From IMG/VR virus record IMGVR_UViG_3300009093_000016, positions 1 through 49,544 of that record: a stretch of DNA of 49,544 nt. One strand, given 5' to 3'. The DNA comes from a virus. Both the position numbers and the translations under genes were made by a program. Shown one piece after another: positions 18,498 to 26,626 of this stretch. Numbering within the stretch: the stretch's first letter is position 1; each line of letters opens with the position of its first letter. The notes under the pieces are model-generated. The model made no database searches. It worked only from the letters and a program-made list of their open reading frames with translations, and was not told the DNA's origin.

Positions 18498-19798
18498 AAT
18501 TTCTACTTATGTCGCGTAGCGGAGACGGCTTGGCCCTAGCCCGCCGTCTCTCTGAAAACGGGCACGATGTGGCCGCGTGGGTTATGGATCGTCGTGCGAA
18601 GAAAAACTTCGATGGGTTGGTGAAGAAGGTAGATAAATGGTCCGACTTCATCGACGCCAAAACGATTGTCGTGTTTGATTCTAACGGAGGTGGGAAGACG
18701 GGGGATATGATGCGGTCGAGGGGTCACCACGTCATAGGTGGTTCCGTCTTCCACGACCAGTTAGAGATGGATAGGGGGTTGGCCTTCCAACTGATGGAGG
18801 AGGTTGGGATTAAAGTGCCACCAACTGAGTCTTTCAATGATTGGGGGGCGGGAAAAGCTTACACTAAGAAGTTCGAAGGAAGACTCGTCTTCAAACCTTC
18901 TGGAGAGTTGGCGAAACAAGGAGCAGACCTCGGTATCGACTCCTACGTCTCCTACGACTCCGAAGACATGATCGCGATGTTGGACTACTTCCAAACCCTC
19001 GCTGGTTCTACCCCCTCCGAGTTTGAGCTTCAAAAATTTATCGAGGGTGGAGTCGCAATCTCCACCGAAGGATGGTTTAATGGCAAAGAATTCATGCTCC
19101 CGTTCAACCACACTGTGGAAAGAAAACAGCTCATGGATCAAAACTTGGGTCCTTCCGGTGGTTGTTCTGGGAATTCTGTCTGGGCTTGCACTTTCAACAA
19201 CCACATCATTGACGACGGAATCGCTCGTATGGCTCCTACTCTTCGGAGTTTTAATTACATTGGACCTATCGATCTTAATTCGATCGTCAATGAACAAGGG
19301 GTTTGGGCGTTAGAGTTTACACCGAGGTTTGGGTATGATGCTCTCCCCGCGTTTTTGGAGCTCTATCAAGGGGATATAGGGGAGTTGTTGGCGAGTTTGG
19401 CGATGTTGACTTACCCTAAAGAAATGGTGTTGAAGTCGGGGTTTGGGTCCGCGTTGAGGCTGTCAATACCACCTTATCCCTCTGAAGAATATCGTCCTAA
19501 GGGTGGAGTTCCCATCAGAGGGTTTGAGCGTAAAGACCGCGACCACCTCTTCTTCTACGAAGTACGTTTGAATACTCAAGACCAACTGGTCACTTCCGAT
19601 TCTGGTGGGGCAGTTGTAGCAATAACAGGCTGGGGAGAATCCATCCCCGGTTCACTCTGGGGTCCGTATGAGTTGGCGAAGGCAGCACGGATCCCTGACA
19701 AACAATACCGTACCGATATGATTGAAAAGCTCTCTGAAGATTATTCACGATGGGAGACTTTAGTTCAAATCGGTAAAACTTTAAGCAAAGGAGCTTAA
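18494..19798 (+). CDS. ATP-grasp ligase related to PurD (phosphoribosylamine-glycine ligase)
   Basis: A 434-aa protein whose start overlaps the hydrolase stop (ATGA). The order of motifs is that of PurD: Rossmann-like N-terminus, LEMDRGLAFQLMEEVGIKVPPTESF, a nucleotide-lysine segment RLVFKPSG (about 130-140), FIEGGVAISTEGWFNG, ERKQLMDQNLGPSGG (equivalent to DHKR..GPNTGGMG), and YIGPIDLNSIV then LEFTPRFGYD. In PurD the last motif reads EFNxRFGDPE, so the metal-binding Asn is Thr at residue 276 and GDPE is altered. It may therefore ligate another substrate. It lies in the late/lysis region, far from purine or modification genes. Confidence 0.75.
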   Translation: MKFLLMSRSGDGLALARRLSENGHDVAAWVMDRRAKKNFDGLVKKVDKWSDFIDAKTIVVFDSNGGGKTGDMMRSRGHHVIGGSVFHDQLEMDRGLAFQLMEEVGIKVPPTESFNDWGAGKAYTKKFEGRLVFKPSGELAKQGADLGIDSYVSYDSEDMIAMLDYFQTLAGSTPSEFELQKFIEGGVAISTEGWFNGKEFMLPFNHTVERKQLMDQNLGPSGGCSGNSVWACTFNNHIIDDGIARMAPTLRSFNYIGPIDLNSIVNEQGVWALEFTPRFGYDALPAFLELYQGDIGELLASLAMLTYPKEMVLKSGFGSALRLSIPPYPSEEYRPKGGVPIRGFERKDRDHLFFYEVRLNTQDQLVTSDSGGAVVAITGWGESIPGSLWGPYELAKAARIPDKQYRTDMIEKLSEDYSRWETLVQIGKTLSKGA

Positions 19799-19799
19799 T

Positions 19800-20006
19800 A
19801 TGAGCACTACACCAGCAACAAATCCCAATCCTCAGCCTGCAGTCTCGGCAATCCCTCTACCTTGGTGGGTAAGTTTTTCCATCAACTCTGGAATTGCCGC
19901 ATTGCATTTGGCGTTGAGGAATCCTCACTATGCTGCAACACTTCAAGAGACGATGTATGAACTTCGTCAGGCGATTGATGCAACCTACGGTCCGGAACAG
20001 CCGTAG
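19800..20006 (+). CDS. Small hypothetical late protein
   Basis: A 68-aa protein behind AAAGGAGCTTAAT. A Pro/Asn-rich N-terminus is followed by WWVSFSINSGIAALHLALRNP, which is amphipathic, and an acidic C-terminus. It may associate with membranes. No family is recognised. Confidence 0.5.
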   Translation: MSTTPATNPNPQPAVSAIPLPWWVSFSINSGIAALHLALRNPHYAATLQETMYELRQAIDATYGPEQP

Positions 20007-20055
20007 TTGAACTGCCTTGGGTATACGGAGAAGGTGTACTTCAAGGGAGAAAAAC

Positions 20056-20211
20056 ATGGTTGAATGGATAAATCACAACTACCCTGCGATGTGTGCTATA
20101 GGGGGACTGGCGGTAAACCTATCTACCCTGGTTATTATGGGGTATCAGCATAGACTGATGTGGAGGGATTATCGCCATCGACACAAAATCAACGGGAAGC
20201 ATACGCAGTGA
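20056..20211 (+). CDS. Small one-helix membrane protein (holin candidate)
   Basis: A 51-aa protein, start ATG 20056 behind AAGGGAG. Residues about 10-30 (AMCAIGGLAVNLSTLVIMGY) form a hydrophobic helix, and the C-terminus is strongly basic (HRLMWRDYRHRHK). Small phage holins and pinholins can look like this. Its 3' end overlaps the opposing gene at 20119-20640 by 93 bases. Confidence 0.5.
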   Translation: MVEWINHNYPAMCAIGGLAVNLSTLVIMGYQHRLMWRDYRHRHKINGKHTQ

Positions 20212-20640
20212 GCGTGGGAAGCGTTTCGAGAAGTGGGTTAGGATAAGGATGAAGAAAATCCAAAGGAGGATGTTTAAACGGTTCAACCATATTGAAGGAG
20301 AGAGGTACAAATTTAACTTCAAACACACAACCTGGGAGGTTATTAACCCGATGAATGTGTATAAAACAGGGAGATAACCTTCTTCACCATCAATAACATA
20401 ACCGGCTAGGGTGATGAAAACAGCTGACATCACCAAGGTGCCAAGCAGATCCACCCACCAAGTGACAAAGGTGAATTTGGATGGAAACCAGTCGAAGGTG
20501 ATCATGAGTAGGAGAGTGGTGGTAAAGCTATACAACGCCATTATCCAGACCACCTTCACCTTACGTGTGATACACGTGTATAGAAAACCTAGCTCGACAA
20601 AACATTTCAAAACCCAGAGTGCTAAAGTCCAATTAGACAT
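20119..20640 (-). CDS. Multi-pass membrane protein, five predicted helices
   Basis: A 173-aa protein on the minus strand, embedded between rightward genes. Five hydrophobic segments are seen at about 4-24, 28-48, 58-83, 88-108 and 118-137, with a basic C-terminal tail. The start at 20640 has GGGAG 9 bases upstream. The family is not recognised. The clean hydrophobic pattern and ribosome site argue for a real gene although it opposes its neighbours. It could act in lysis timing or superinfection exclusion; this is speculation. Confidence 0.55.
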   Translation of the reverse strand: MSNWTLALWVLKCFVELGFLYTCITRKVKVVWIMALYSFTTTLLLMITFDWFPSKFTFVTWWVDLLGTLVMSAVFITLAGYVIDGEEGYLPVLYTFIGLITSQVVCLKLNLYLSPSIWLNRLNILLWIFFILILTHFSKRFPRSLRMLPVDFVSMAIIPPHQSMLIPHNNQGR

Positions 20641-20654
20641 AAGGAGATTCTCCC
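20641..20654. promoter_or_regulatory. Shared, near-palindromic pair of ribosome binding sites
   Basis: Only 14 bases separate the leftward start (20640) and the rightward start (20655). They read AAGGAGATTCTCCC: AAGGAG serves the plus-strand gene with 8 bases spacing, and GGGAG on the other strand serves the membrane protein with 9 bases spacing. No room is left for a promoter between the two genes. Confidence 0.6.
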
Positions 20655-20777
20655 ATGAAGTTGATTGTTAAAGTTGCTGCGTTTGTAGTTTTGGCTGGAG
20701 GTTCGATATACGGAGGAGTTACCTTCTGTTGTGGTAACCCCCCTTGCCAGCCGCCGATTGTTTGTCCGGTTAGATAG
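20655..20777 (+). CDS. 40-aa secreted or membrane peptide, cysteine/proline-rich end
   Basis: A 40-aa protein behind AAGGAG. The N-terminus (MKLIVKVAAFVVLAGGSIYG) is a signal-peptide-like or membrane segment. It is followed by a short tail with four Cys and four Pro (TFCCGNPPCQPP, then VCPV). A small periplasmic o-spanin-like lipoprotein or a toxin-like peptide are options; a consensus lipobox is not clear. It ends the rightward operon just ahead of a strong terminator. Confidence 0.5.
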   Translation: MKLIVKVAAFVVLAGGSIYGGVTFCCGNPPCQPPIVCPVR

Positions 20778-21195
20778 AAACCTCCTCATCAGGTTGTTCT
20801 CCCCGGAGAAAGGACCGCACTTGGTCTTTGTAACTCTCCGGGGTGTTTTCTTCCTCCTCGGTAGATAGAACGTCATTGAAGTCGAGAGAGCGGAAAGTAT
20901 GGCCCAATAATGCAATCTCGGAACCCAACAAGGGCGCAAACCACACCATCTGTCCTACCTTAAAGTTTTCTTGGATGAGTGGGTCGATTGAGATAGCGAC
21001 AATTATCCCACATGAATTACGAGGTTTTTCCTTTTGCGCTGCTACCCCAATTAGAGATTTACCGTTAAGAGGGGATTTAATTCTGGCATACCTCTCCTCA
21101 ATAGTTAATGTTGTGGTAATTGGGCGGACGATAATCCTTCCACCAATCGGCTTCGGAATCTTAATAGCTGGAGTTATACCTAAAATCGTTTCCAT
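20770..21195 (-). CDS. GroES-like co-chaperonin homologue
   Basis: A 141-aa protein. Residues about 10-110 follow the Cpn10 pattern: IPKPIGGRIIVRPI at the start, a central CGIIVAIS strand, then FKVGQMVWFAP and FNDVL near the end of the domain. A charged extension of about 30 residues follows. Phage GroES analogues (T4 gp31) adapt host GroEL for capsid folding; no GroEL gene is present here. The stop is convergent with the 40-aa gene, overlapping by 8 bases. Confidence 0.6.
   Translation of the reverse strand: METILGITPAIKIPKPIGGRIIVRPITTTLTIEERYARIKSPLNGKSLIGVAAQKEKPRNSCGIIVAISIDPLIQENFKVGQMVWFAPLLGSEIALLGHTFRSLDFNDVLSTEEEENTPESYKDQVRSFLRGEQPDEEVSI
20801..20850 (+). terminator. Strong rho-independent terminator of the late operon
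   Basis: A 9-bp perfect stem (CCCCGGAGA at 20801-20809, TCTCCGGGG at 20835-20843) encloses a second stem (GGACC/GGTCT region) and is followed by TGTTTTC. It sits 24 bases past the last rightward stop codon. It lies antisense within the GroES-like gene, so the terminator is written through an opposing coding sequence. Confidence 0.75.
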
Positions 21196-21428
21196 ACTCG
21201 TGTATCGAGTCCTTTCACCCCCGCTGTATTCTCAAACGGGTGTTTGATTTGTGAGAATGTGAGGAAGATTATCTTCCCGGTTTCAGAGAGGAGTTGAGCG
21301 TACGACTCCTCGAGGATGTATATCTCCTTCTCGTCTTGGAAGACGGTGGAGGAGTGGGTTATACGTTGAACGTCACACCAAACTCCGTCGTGTAGATATT
21401 TACTTCCGAGCTGAACTGACGTCGACAC
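21180..21428 (-). CDS. Small hypothetical protein downstream of dpdA
   Basis: An 82-aa protein with GTG start at 21428; GGAGG lies 6 bases upstream, inside the end of dpdA (29-base overlap). It is beta-rich (GVWCDVQRITHSSTVF, KEIYILEESYAQLL). No family is recognised. The tight coupling to dpdA makes it a candidate accessory gene of DNA modification. Confidence 0.6.
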   Translation of the reverse strand: MSTSVQLGSKYLHDGVWCDVQRITHSSTVFQDEKEIYILEESYAQLLSETGKIIFLTFSQIKHPFENTAGVKGLDTRVWKRF

Positions 21429-22200
21429 CGACAGCCTCCAGGTTGGAAAGAATGATTGAATGCTTCATGTCTGTGTTGCTGGTAAACCCTCCATCAGTGA
21501 AATCACATTCAGTTCCAATTTCATCCCATATACGTTGTTGGTCTTCGTTAGTTATGCTTAAGCATTTTGTCCACGCTCTCCAGACTGGTGCAGAAGAGTC
21601 AATCGAATCACATTGTGCGTCCCGCAACATATTCAACTCGTCGACGTTACCTTTTACCATTCCAAAGGCGTGAATGTAAAGTTGATTTTCATACCTCCGC
21701 TTTAAAAACTCACATGCTCGCACTCGGGTAAGGGGATCAATATAATAATGGGTAACTAACGCTCTTGGAAGACCAACCCCGTCTAAAGGCAACTCCTCCA
21801 CCATTCTAAACATTCCCTCCATCCATCCCATTATGTTTCCCTTTGTGGTTTGGGGCACTCCGATGAACTTGCAACCGAGTTGGCGAAATTCATCATAGTG
21901 GTGATCGAGGAAGTTCTTCGTTGCAGCGTAAGTACGTTCCCAGTCTTGGTATAGCTCGTCAGGGCACACGATATATTGTGGCGTGTAGTAGCGGGCTGCT
22001 TCGGCCAGTGTTTGATTATTGATCGACCGCCCTTCTTCGTAGGCCCCATTATCGAGAATGATAGTATCGCCAAGCTCCCTCCTTTTCTTGTAGAATGAGC
22101 GGTATCTCTCATCCTTGATTTGGGCTAACACTAAGTGGGTTTTGGAAAGGGTGGCATACCTCTCCAACCCCGCTATCGGACAAATAATCGCAAAGTTCAT
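21400..22200 (-). CDS. dpdA: DNA 7-deazaguanine transglycosylase (phage DpdA)
   Basis: A 266-aa TIM-barrel protein of the TGT/DpdA superfamily. It has ILDNGAYEEG with Asp50, the expected first catalytic aspartate; IGVPQTTKGN and GVGLPRA base-recognition loops; and HAFGMVKGN followed by CDSIDSSAPVWRA, which resembles the C-terminal active-site region of TGTs. DpdA exchanges guanine in DNA for preQ0 or a derivative. The phage also encodes folE, queD, queE and queC, so it can make its own substrate. The ATG at 22200 has GGAG 6 bases upstream and lies inside the preceding HTH gene. Confidence 0.85.
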   Translation of the reverse strand: MNFAIICPIAGLERYATLSKTHLVLAQIKDERYRSFYKKRRELGDTIILDNGAYEEGRSINNQTLAEAARYYTPQYIVCPDELYQDWERTYAATKNFLDHHYDEFRQLGCKFIGVPQTTKGNIMGWMEGMFRMVEELPLDGVGLPRALVTHYYIDPLTRVRACEFLKRRYENQLYIHAFGMVKGNVDELNMLRDAQCDSIDSSAPVWRAWTKCLSITNEDQQRIWDEIGTECDFTDGGFTSNTDMKHSIILSNLEAVGVDVSSARK

Positions 22201-22534
22201 TGAACTCTCCTTCGTAGAAGTTTCGGTATTTGGAGATTAAAGCTGTTGAAATGTCGAGGAGGATGGATAACTCCTTGATTGTAGAGGTCCATATCACCCT
22301 CTGGTCTAAATGGAACAACTTCGCTCTTTGGTTAGGACTGTAACGCGCACCCCCTGTAGGTCGACGATCAATCTTACAGTGATCCAATCGCCGAATGATA
22401 GTATGCATACCATAGTTCAGCCTCCGGTGGAGTTCTTCGATGGATAGATGTTGAGTTGTGTAGAGATCGGTCCACATGGATTTCTCATCCGTGTAACCGA
22501 GATCACGTGCTACCTTAACCCAGTTTTCAGCCAA
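22109..22534 (-). CDS. HTH DNA-binding protein
   Basis: A 141-aa protein with TTG start at 22534, AGGAG 9 bases upstream. Two helix-turn-helix-like segments are visible: SIEELHRRLNYGMHTIIRRLD (about 31-51) and TIKELSILLDISTALISKYR (about 85-104). Basic residues lie between them. It could be a regulator or a site-specific DNA-binding factor; the target is unknown. The last 92 bases overlap dpdA. Confidence 0.55.
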   Translation of the reverse strand: MAENWVKVARDLGYTDEKSMWTDLYTTQHLSIEELHRRLNYGMHTIIRRLDHCKIDRRPTGGARYSPNQRAKLFHLDQRVIWTSTIKELSILLDISTALISKYRNFYEGEFNELCDYLSDSGVGEVCHPFQNPLSVSPNQG

Positions 22535-22539
22535 AGGGG

Positions 22540-22737
22540 TTACTCCTCTGTTTTGGTTATTTCATCTAACTTCTTCTGCAACTGATATACAACATCAGGC
22601 GTCATAGCTTGATAACCACGTTTTAGACCTAACGCAGCAGCGAACACATCAACTATCGCCATCTGAGCGGTTAGTATTTCGTTCTGGCGACGTAGGGTGG
22701 TGATTTCGTGGATTGCGTCTTGCAGTAGTTGTTTCAT
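22540..22737 (-). CDS. Small coiled-coil conserved phage protein
   Basis: A 65-aa protein with ITTLRRQNEILTAQM followed by VDVFAAALGLK and a C-terminal helix. This combination recurs next to replication genes in many uncultured phages. The function is unknown. The start is ATG 22737 behind TAGGAG. Confidence 0.6.
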   Translation of the reverse strand: MKQLLQDAIHEITTLRRQNEILTAQMAIVDVFAAALGLKRGYQAMTPDVVYQLQKKLDEITKTEE

Positions 22738-22746
22738 CTTGTTCTC

Positions 22747-24228
22747 CTATTCTAGTATGTAAATATGCCCAAGCACCCCATTCTCTTCCCGTATCTGCCC
22801 TGCCTCCTTCAACGACGAGATGACGGATTTGACTTGGGTTGCCGCAAATTTGTACTGCATTTTACGGATAAGGTTGCTATGAGCGATCGTGCCGCCAGAG
22901 GAACGTATTGCTCGCAAAATAATCTCCGCATCCTGTCCAGCTTGTGTTTTGAAAAGCTGCCGGAAGAGATTAGGCAGAAACTTCTCATTCCAATCGAGGA
23001 TTTTAACCGCTCTCTCAAAGCACTCCTCGCAGATTGTATGGATGTCGTATTCATAATGGGTTCCTACGTGAAGGCACATCGCCAAACGAACGACATGTCC
23101 CTGTTTACGTTGATAATACGTTCCCAACAACTCATGTTCGGGGTGTTGGGAGTCAATCGTGTGTTTGCGATACCAGGTACAGAATTTACATTTACAACCC
23201 GGGATACCTGTATGACCTTCGATTTTACAAGCTCCCATAAACGTGTGGAACCACGCCAGCTGCATCATCAGTCGTTCTTTGATTGTGGGGTCTCCGGGAC
23301 GTGGGATTGGTTCACATCTAGCGGAAGATTCTTGGACGACCAATAAGTTCCTAGCAACAAAACCTCCACCAAAGGTGTCTTCAGGAATATTAGTAACGAA
23401 CCAGTCTGGTGTCGAACACATGAGGACGGATATGGCGATGTTTCGAAGTGGCGTTTTGCCGCGCATGATAGTCCCAGATGCCCATTCATCAGGGCAATCC
23501 ATAAACCGAGTGATGAGCTGAACAAGCCCTTCGTTGTACTTCTGTTTGTTGAGAAAAACGGCCATTTCCGGAGCATATATAAGTCCAGTCGCATTTTCAC
23601 CTTTCATGGAGTCGATTAGGGCTTCGGGAGTTAATTTCTCACTGTAGATTGGAGTGATCTGGAGTTCTTGTAACATCTTAACGATAATATCCGCTGCGGA
23701 GGTTTTCCTAAGGCCGGAGGGCCCCAGAATAATAACGCCCGTCGCAGGGTAAAAGTTAAAGTAACCCATCTCGACCCAGATCCTACGGTTGCATACCGCT
23801 GCCACGCCGACAACCGATGAGAAAAAATGGTATGGGAGTGGTGCTTCAGCCCGAGAGGTATATTCCACGTAATCCCTAAAGAAACCAGTTTCAGGAATGA
23901 GAGAGTTAAGCTCCCGCTCAGCCAACTCTGGATCGTAATTGGAGCGTTTGTAGTTGGCTCCAACTTGGTTGCCGTTAAGGGAAGAGTTGGAGTTCCCATT
24001 TCCGTTTTGTATTCCATATACCACCTCGATAAGTTCGTCAGTTGAGATTTCAAAGGTTTCACAAACGAGGGATTTTAGAGCATCCCGTTCGTCTACTGGA
24101 ACCGATCCCGCATGTAGTGTTCTCAAAAACTCCGTCACACCCCCAAACAGTTCAGAAGAACGGGGGTATTTCTTACCCGTCATTACTTCCTTAAACCGTG
24201 CTAACTGCTCTAGCACTGTTCTGCTCAT
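22747..24228 (-). CDS. DUF3987-type primase/helicase-like ATPase
   Basis: A 493-aa protein. An N-terminal helical region (1-110) precedes a RecA/AAA-type core with GPSGLRKT at 169-176, a Walker A variant where Gly before Lys is Arg. LIYAPEMAVFL supplies a Walker-B-like strand, and ISVLMCSTPDWF a sensor-like strand. Cys pairs (GCKCKFCTW and ICEEC) suggest bound zinc, and the C-terminus looks like a winged helix (about 430-490). DUF3987 proteins occupy the replicative helicase/primase slot in many phages. The gene lies right after the polymerase (38-base overlap). No other helicase or primase is seen. Confidence 0.7.
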   Translation of the reverse strand: MSRTVLEQLARFKEVMTGKKYPRSSELFGGVTEFLRTLHAGSVPVDERDALKSLVCETFEISTDELIEVVYGIQNGNGNSNSSLNGNQVGANYKRSNYDPELAERELNSLIPETGFFRDYVEYTSRAEAPLPYHFFSSVVGVAAVCNRRIWVEMGYFNFYPATGVIILGPSGLRKTSAADIIVKMLQELQITPIYSEKLTPEALIDSMKGENATGLIYAPEMAVFLNKQKYNEGLVQLITRFMDCPDEWASGTIMRGKTPLRNIAISVLMCSTPDWFVTNIPEDTFGGGFVARNLLVVQESSARCEPIPRPGDPTIKERLMMQLAWFHTFMGACKIEGHTGIPGCKCKFCTWYRKHTIDSQHPEHELLGTYYQRKQGHVVRLAMCLHVGTHYEYDIHTICEECFERAVKILDWNEKFLPNLFRQLFKTQAGQDAEIILRAIRSSGGTIAHSNLIRKMQYKFAATQVKSVISSLKEAGQIREENGVLGHIYILE

Positions 24229-26626
24229 GCCAGCTCTCCTTGGTGTGGACGTTTTGCCAGTTAGTACCTATCTTCGTCTCGCATCGCAAGAAGAAACCAT
24301 TCATTTCGGGGATTGGTGAGGACAAGGTAGAAGTGACGAGCTCACAGGCATCTGTTGCTGTTTTAACTTCTCGAGCAGCCCCTTGAATATTACACACAAC
24401 TGAGTCGTGGACCGTGAAAAGTACTCTCGATCGCTCCCCGAATAATCTTGGCAGAGCTCCACCAAGCGGGAGGATAGCATTTCGTATAAGCACATCAGGC
24501 AATGTGGATTGCCCTGGGAAAGCGAGGATTTGGTTGTGTTGTCCGCGGGGATTAGGGAAACGACGCATTCTCCCAAAGACAGTTTGTAAATATCCATCTC
24601 TTGTCGCTCGAAAGATGAGCTCACTGTGGAAGGGAGCAACTCTAGTAAACTTTTTATGGTACCAGTCCAGTAACCATTTATATTTAGACTCCACTGCTCG
24701 TCTACCGTAGGTGAACCCCAGAGGGTAGCTTTTTGTAACGAGAAGCTTCCAAGGTTCGATATCTTTACGGGCGTATTTCTTCTGCCGCGGCTTCCCTTCT
24801 TGGAAGTACGGTTCTTTCCAGATTTCTTCGTGGAAGAATCCATAACAGTAGTCTCCGCTTTCGTGTATGGTTAACAACTCGGGGTCTTGGGTGTACCAGG
24901 CGTAGATGAAGAATTCGGCCTGGCTGAAGTCGGACACGAGAATGAGATCGTCAGGGTGGTCTGGAATAAACAAACTTCTAGGAAGAGTCCCTCCTAATTT
25001 CTCAGGAACGGTCTGAAGAGCCTTGTCAACAAGTTGTATTCTTCCTCCAGACTGTCCATGAAGCTTAGCTCTAGTTCGAACTCTTCCATCCTTATCCGCA
25101 AGATCAACAAAATCGCCGGAGTGACGTAACATCTTCATCTCTTGGATGAGACCAGCAAGTTGAACTCCTTTATTCTTAAAATTCTCAAGGGTGTCATCAT
25201 CCACACAAGGAGTGTATTTGCCGTTAGGTCTCTTCTTTTTAGGGACATTCAACCCCATTGCGGTGAAGAGAGTTACTAACTGTTTTGGAGAACCCCAATC
25301 AACTAGAGGAAGTTTCTCTCTCCAGAACTTCTCGTAGGCTTCTAGAGTTTTAGAGAGCGTAACTAAGAGTGTCATACTCTCTTTAGTATCATACCTACAA
25401 CCAGTTGTTCTCCAAGGTTCGATTGCTTTGATTACAGGCATGAGAGACCAGAAGAGGGACTCCATATTCTGCTTCTTTCGTCTCATCTCTTCCAGACAAC
25501 GTTCTCCAATCTCCATTGCAGTGTAGGTGTCGTAGCAGTTACCAAGAGTTTCATACAACTCAGGTTTCAACTTCGCCCAGTTCTTGTAATAGGAAGTAGT
25601 TGAATAATAAGTCTGAGCCGTTGCTAGATCGAATGCTCCTCCTCCCTTCTTCTTCTTCCCAGTTGAAGGATCAGTGGCAAGATCTGACCAGAGAAGGTAG
25701 AAGGCAATCATAGCGTCTGCTATTCTTACATTCTTTAATGACCATTTCTTGCCTAGGTGTTGAAAGTCAAACCCAGCTCCGTATGCCCAAAGGATGACTT
25801 CTTTCTCTCCGTTAAGAAGAGATTCGAGAAGAAAGAACTGATCTGGATGAACGATAATACTCTCATGCAGATTAGCGGACAGCCCAATCTGAGTTACAGG
25901 GATATCAATAACAGCATCAGCCTCATCCTCATCTAAGGACATATAGCGAGGAGTTTCTATATCAAGACCTCCCTTTCCTTTACTAAGGATAAGAGACACG
26001 TACTCTTCAGTCTCCTTATCAGAGGGGTTTTGGATGAATACAGGTTCGACTATTTTCAGCTCACCCTCAGCAAACTTCCCTGCTCTATCCACATCATGCT
26101 CGAAAGTAGGGGCGTTCATGAAGCCTGTCCTCATGACATGAGAGGGGTGAGCTGTTCCTATAACTACCTTATCTCCCAAGACGAAAGGAGCTCCTCTTAA
26201 CCAGACGTCGGGATCTTCTTCATGTGACTTCCTAACATGAACCAACTTCATATCCTTCCCAGTCACTCCATCAAAAGCTTCCTTACCAACCGTAAGTATT
26301 GTTTTGCAGTTAGGGAGAAGGTCCATTTCGCGGGACAGTAGAGGTCTGCAGTGTTTAACCGCCGACGGGTCCACTTTTTCTCCCGCGGGTACATAACACT
26401 TAACCATGTTACTAACGTAATTCTGGGTCCTGGAAATACCAGCTTTTCGAAGTGCAGTGTTAAGCACCTCACCCGAGGGGCCAGAGAACGGTTTGCCCGA
26501 CTCCCTCTCCCTATCACCCGGAGATTGTCCGAGGATGAAGAGTTGGGCGGAGGGGTGGCCGTCTCCTCGGACCATGGGGCGATCGAAGTAGGGACAGCCG
26601 GCGCAGGTAGGGGGTTTTTCATTCAC
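24191..26626 (-). CDS. Family A DNA polymerase fused to an N-terminal uracil-DNA-glycosylase-like domain
   Basis: An 811-aa protein. I choose the GTG at 26626, which shares an 8-base overlap with the previous stop and has GGAG 6 bases upstream. Residues about 1-190 are a family 4/5 UDG-like domain: CAGC near the start, GQSPGDRERESGKPFSGPSG, and later C residues that may hold a 4Fe-4S cluster. A 3'-5' exonuclease follows (DIET, then FDFQHL and YDTYT). The polymerase has motif A DFSQAE, motif B TKSYPLGFTYG and motif C VHDS. At the position of E. coli Phe762 there is Leu, and Arg754 is not conserved. The likely role is genome replication with uracil sensing or removal. Confidence 0.88.
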   Translation of the reverse strand: MNEKPPTCAGCPYFDRPMVRGDGHPSAQLFILGQSPGDRERESGKPFSGPSGEVLNTALRKAGISRTQNYVSNMVKCYVPAGEKVDPSAVKHCRPLLSREMDLLPNCKTILTVGKEAFDGVTGKDMKLVHVRKSHEEDPDVWLRGAPFVLGDKVVIGTAHPSHVMRTGFMNAPTFEHDVDRAGKFAEGELKIVEPVFIQNPSDKETEEYVSLILSKGKGGLDIETPRYMSLDEDEADAVIDIPVTQIGLSANLHESIIVHPDQFFLLESLLNGEKEVILWAYGAGFDFQHLGKKWSLKNVRIADAMIAFYLLWSDLATDPSTGKKKKGGGAFDLATAQTYYSTTSYYKNWAKLKPELYETLGNCYDTYTAMEIGERCLEEMRRKKQNMESLFWSLMPVIKAIEPWRTTGCRYDTKESMTLLVTLSKTLEAYEKFWREKLPLVDWGSPKQLVTLFTAMGLNVPKKKRPNGKYTPCVDDDTLENFKNKGVQLAGLIQEMKMLRHSGDFVDLADKDGRVRTRAKLHGQSGGRIQLVDKALQTVPEKLGGTLPRSLFIPDHPDDLILVSDFSQAEFFIYAWYTQDPELLTIHESGDYCYGFFHEEIWKEPYFQEGKPRQKKYARKDIEPWKLLVTKSYPLGFTYGRRAVESKYKWLLDWYHKKFTRVAPFHSELIFRATRDGYLQTVFGRMRRFPNPRGQHNQILAFPGQSTLPDVLIRNAILPLGGALPRLFGERSRVLFTVHDSVVCNIQGAAREVKTATDACELVTSTLSSPIPEMNGFFLRCETKIGTNWQNVHTKESWHEQNSARAVSTV

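Noticed and set aside
22765-23346. 193-codon rightward frame opposite the DUF3987 gene
   Set aside because: It is a shadow of the opposite strand with no ribosome site or family pattern.
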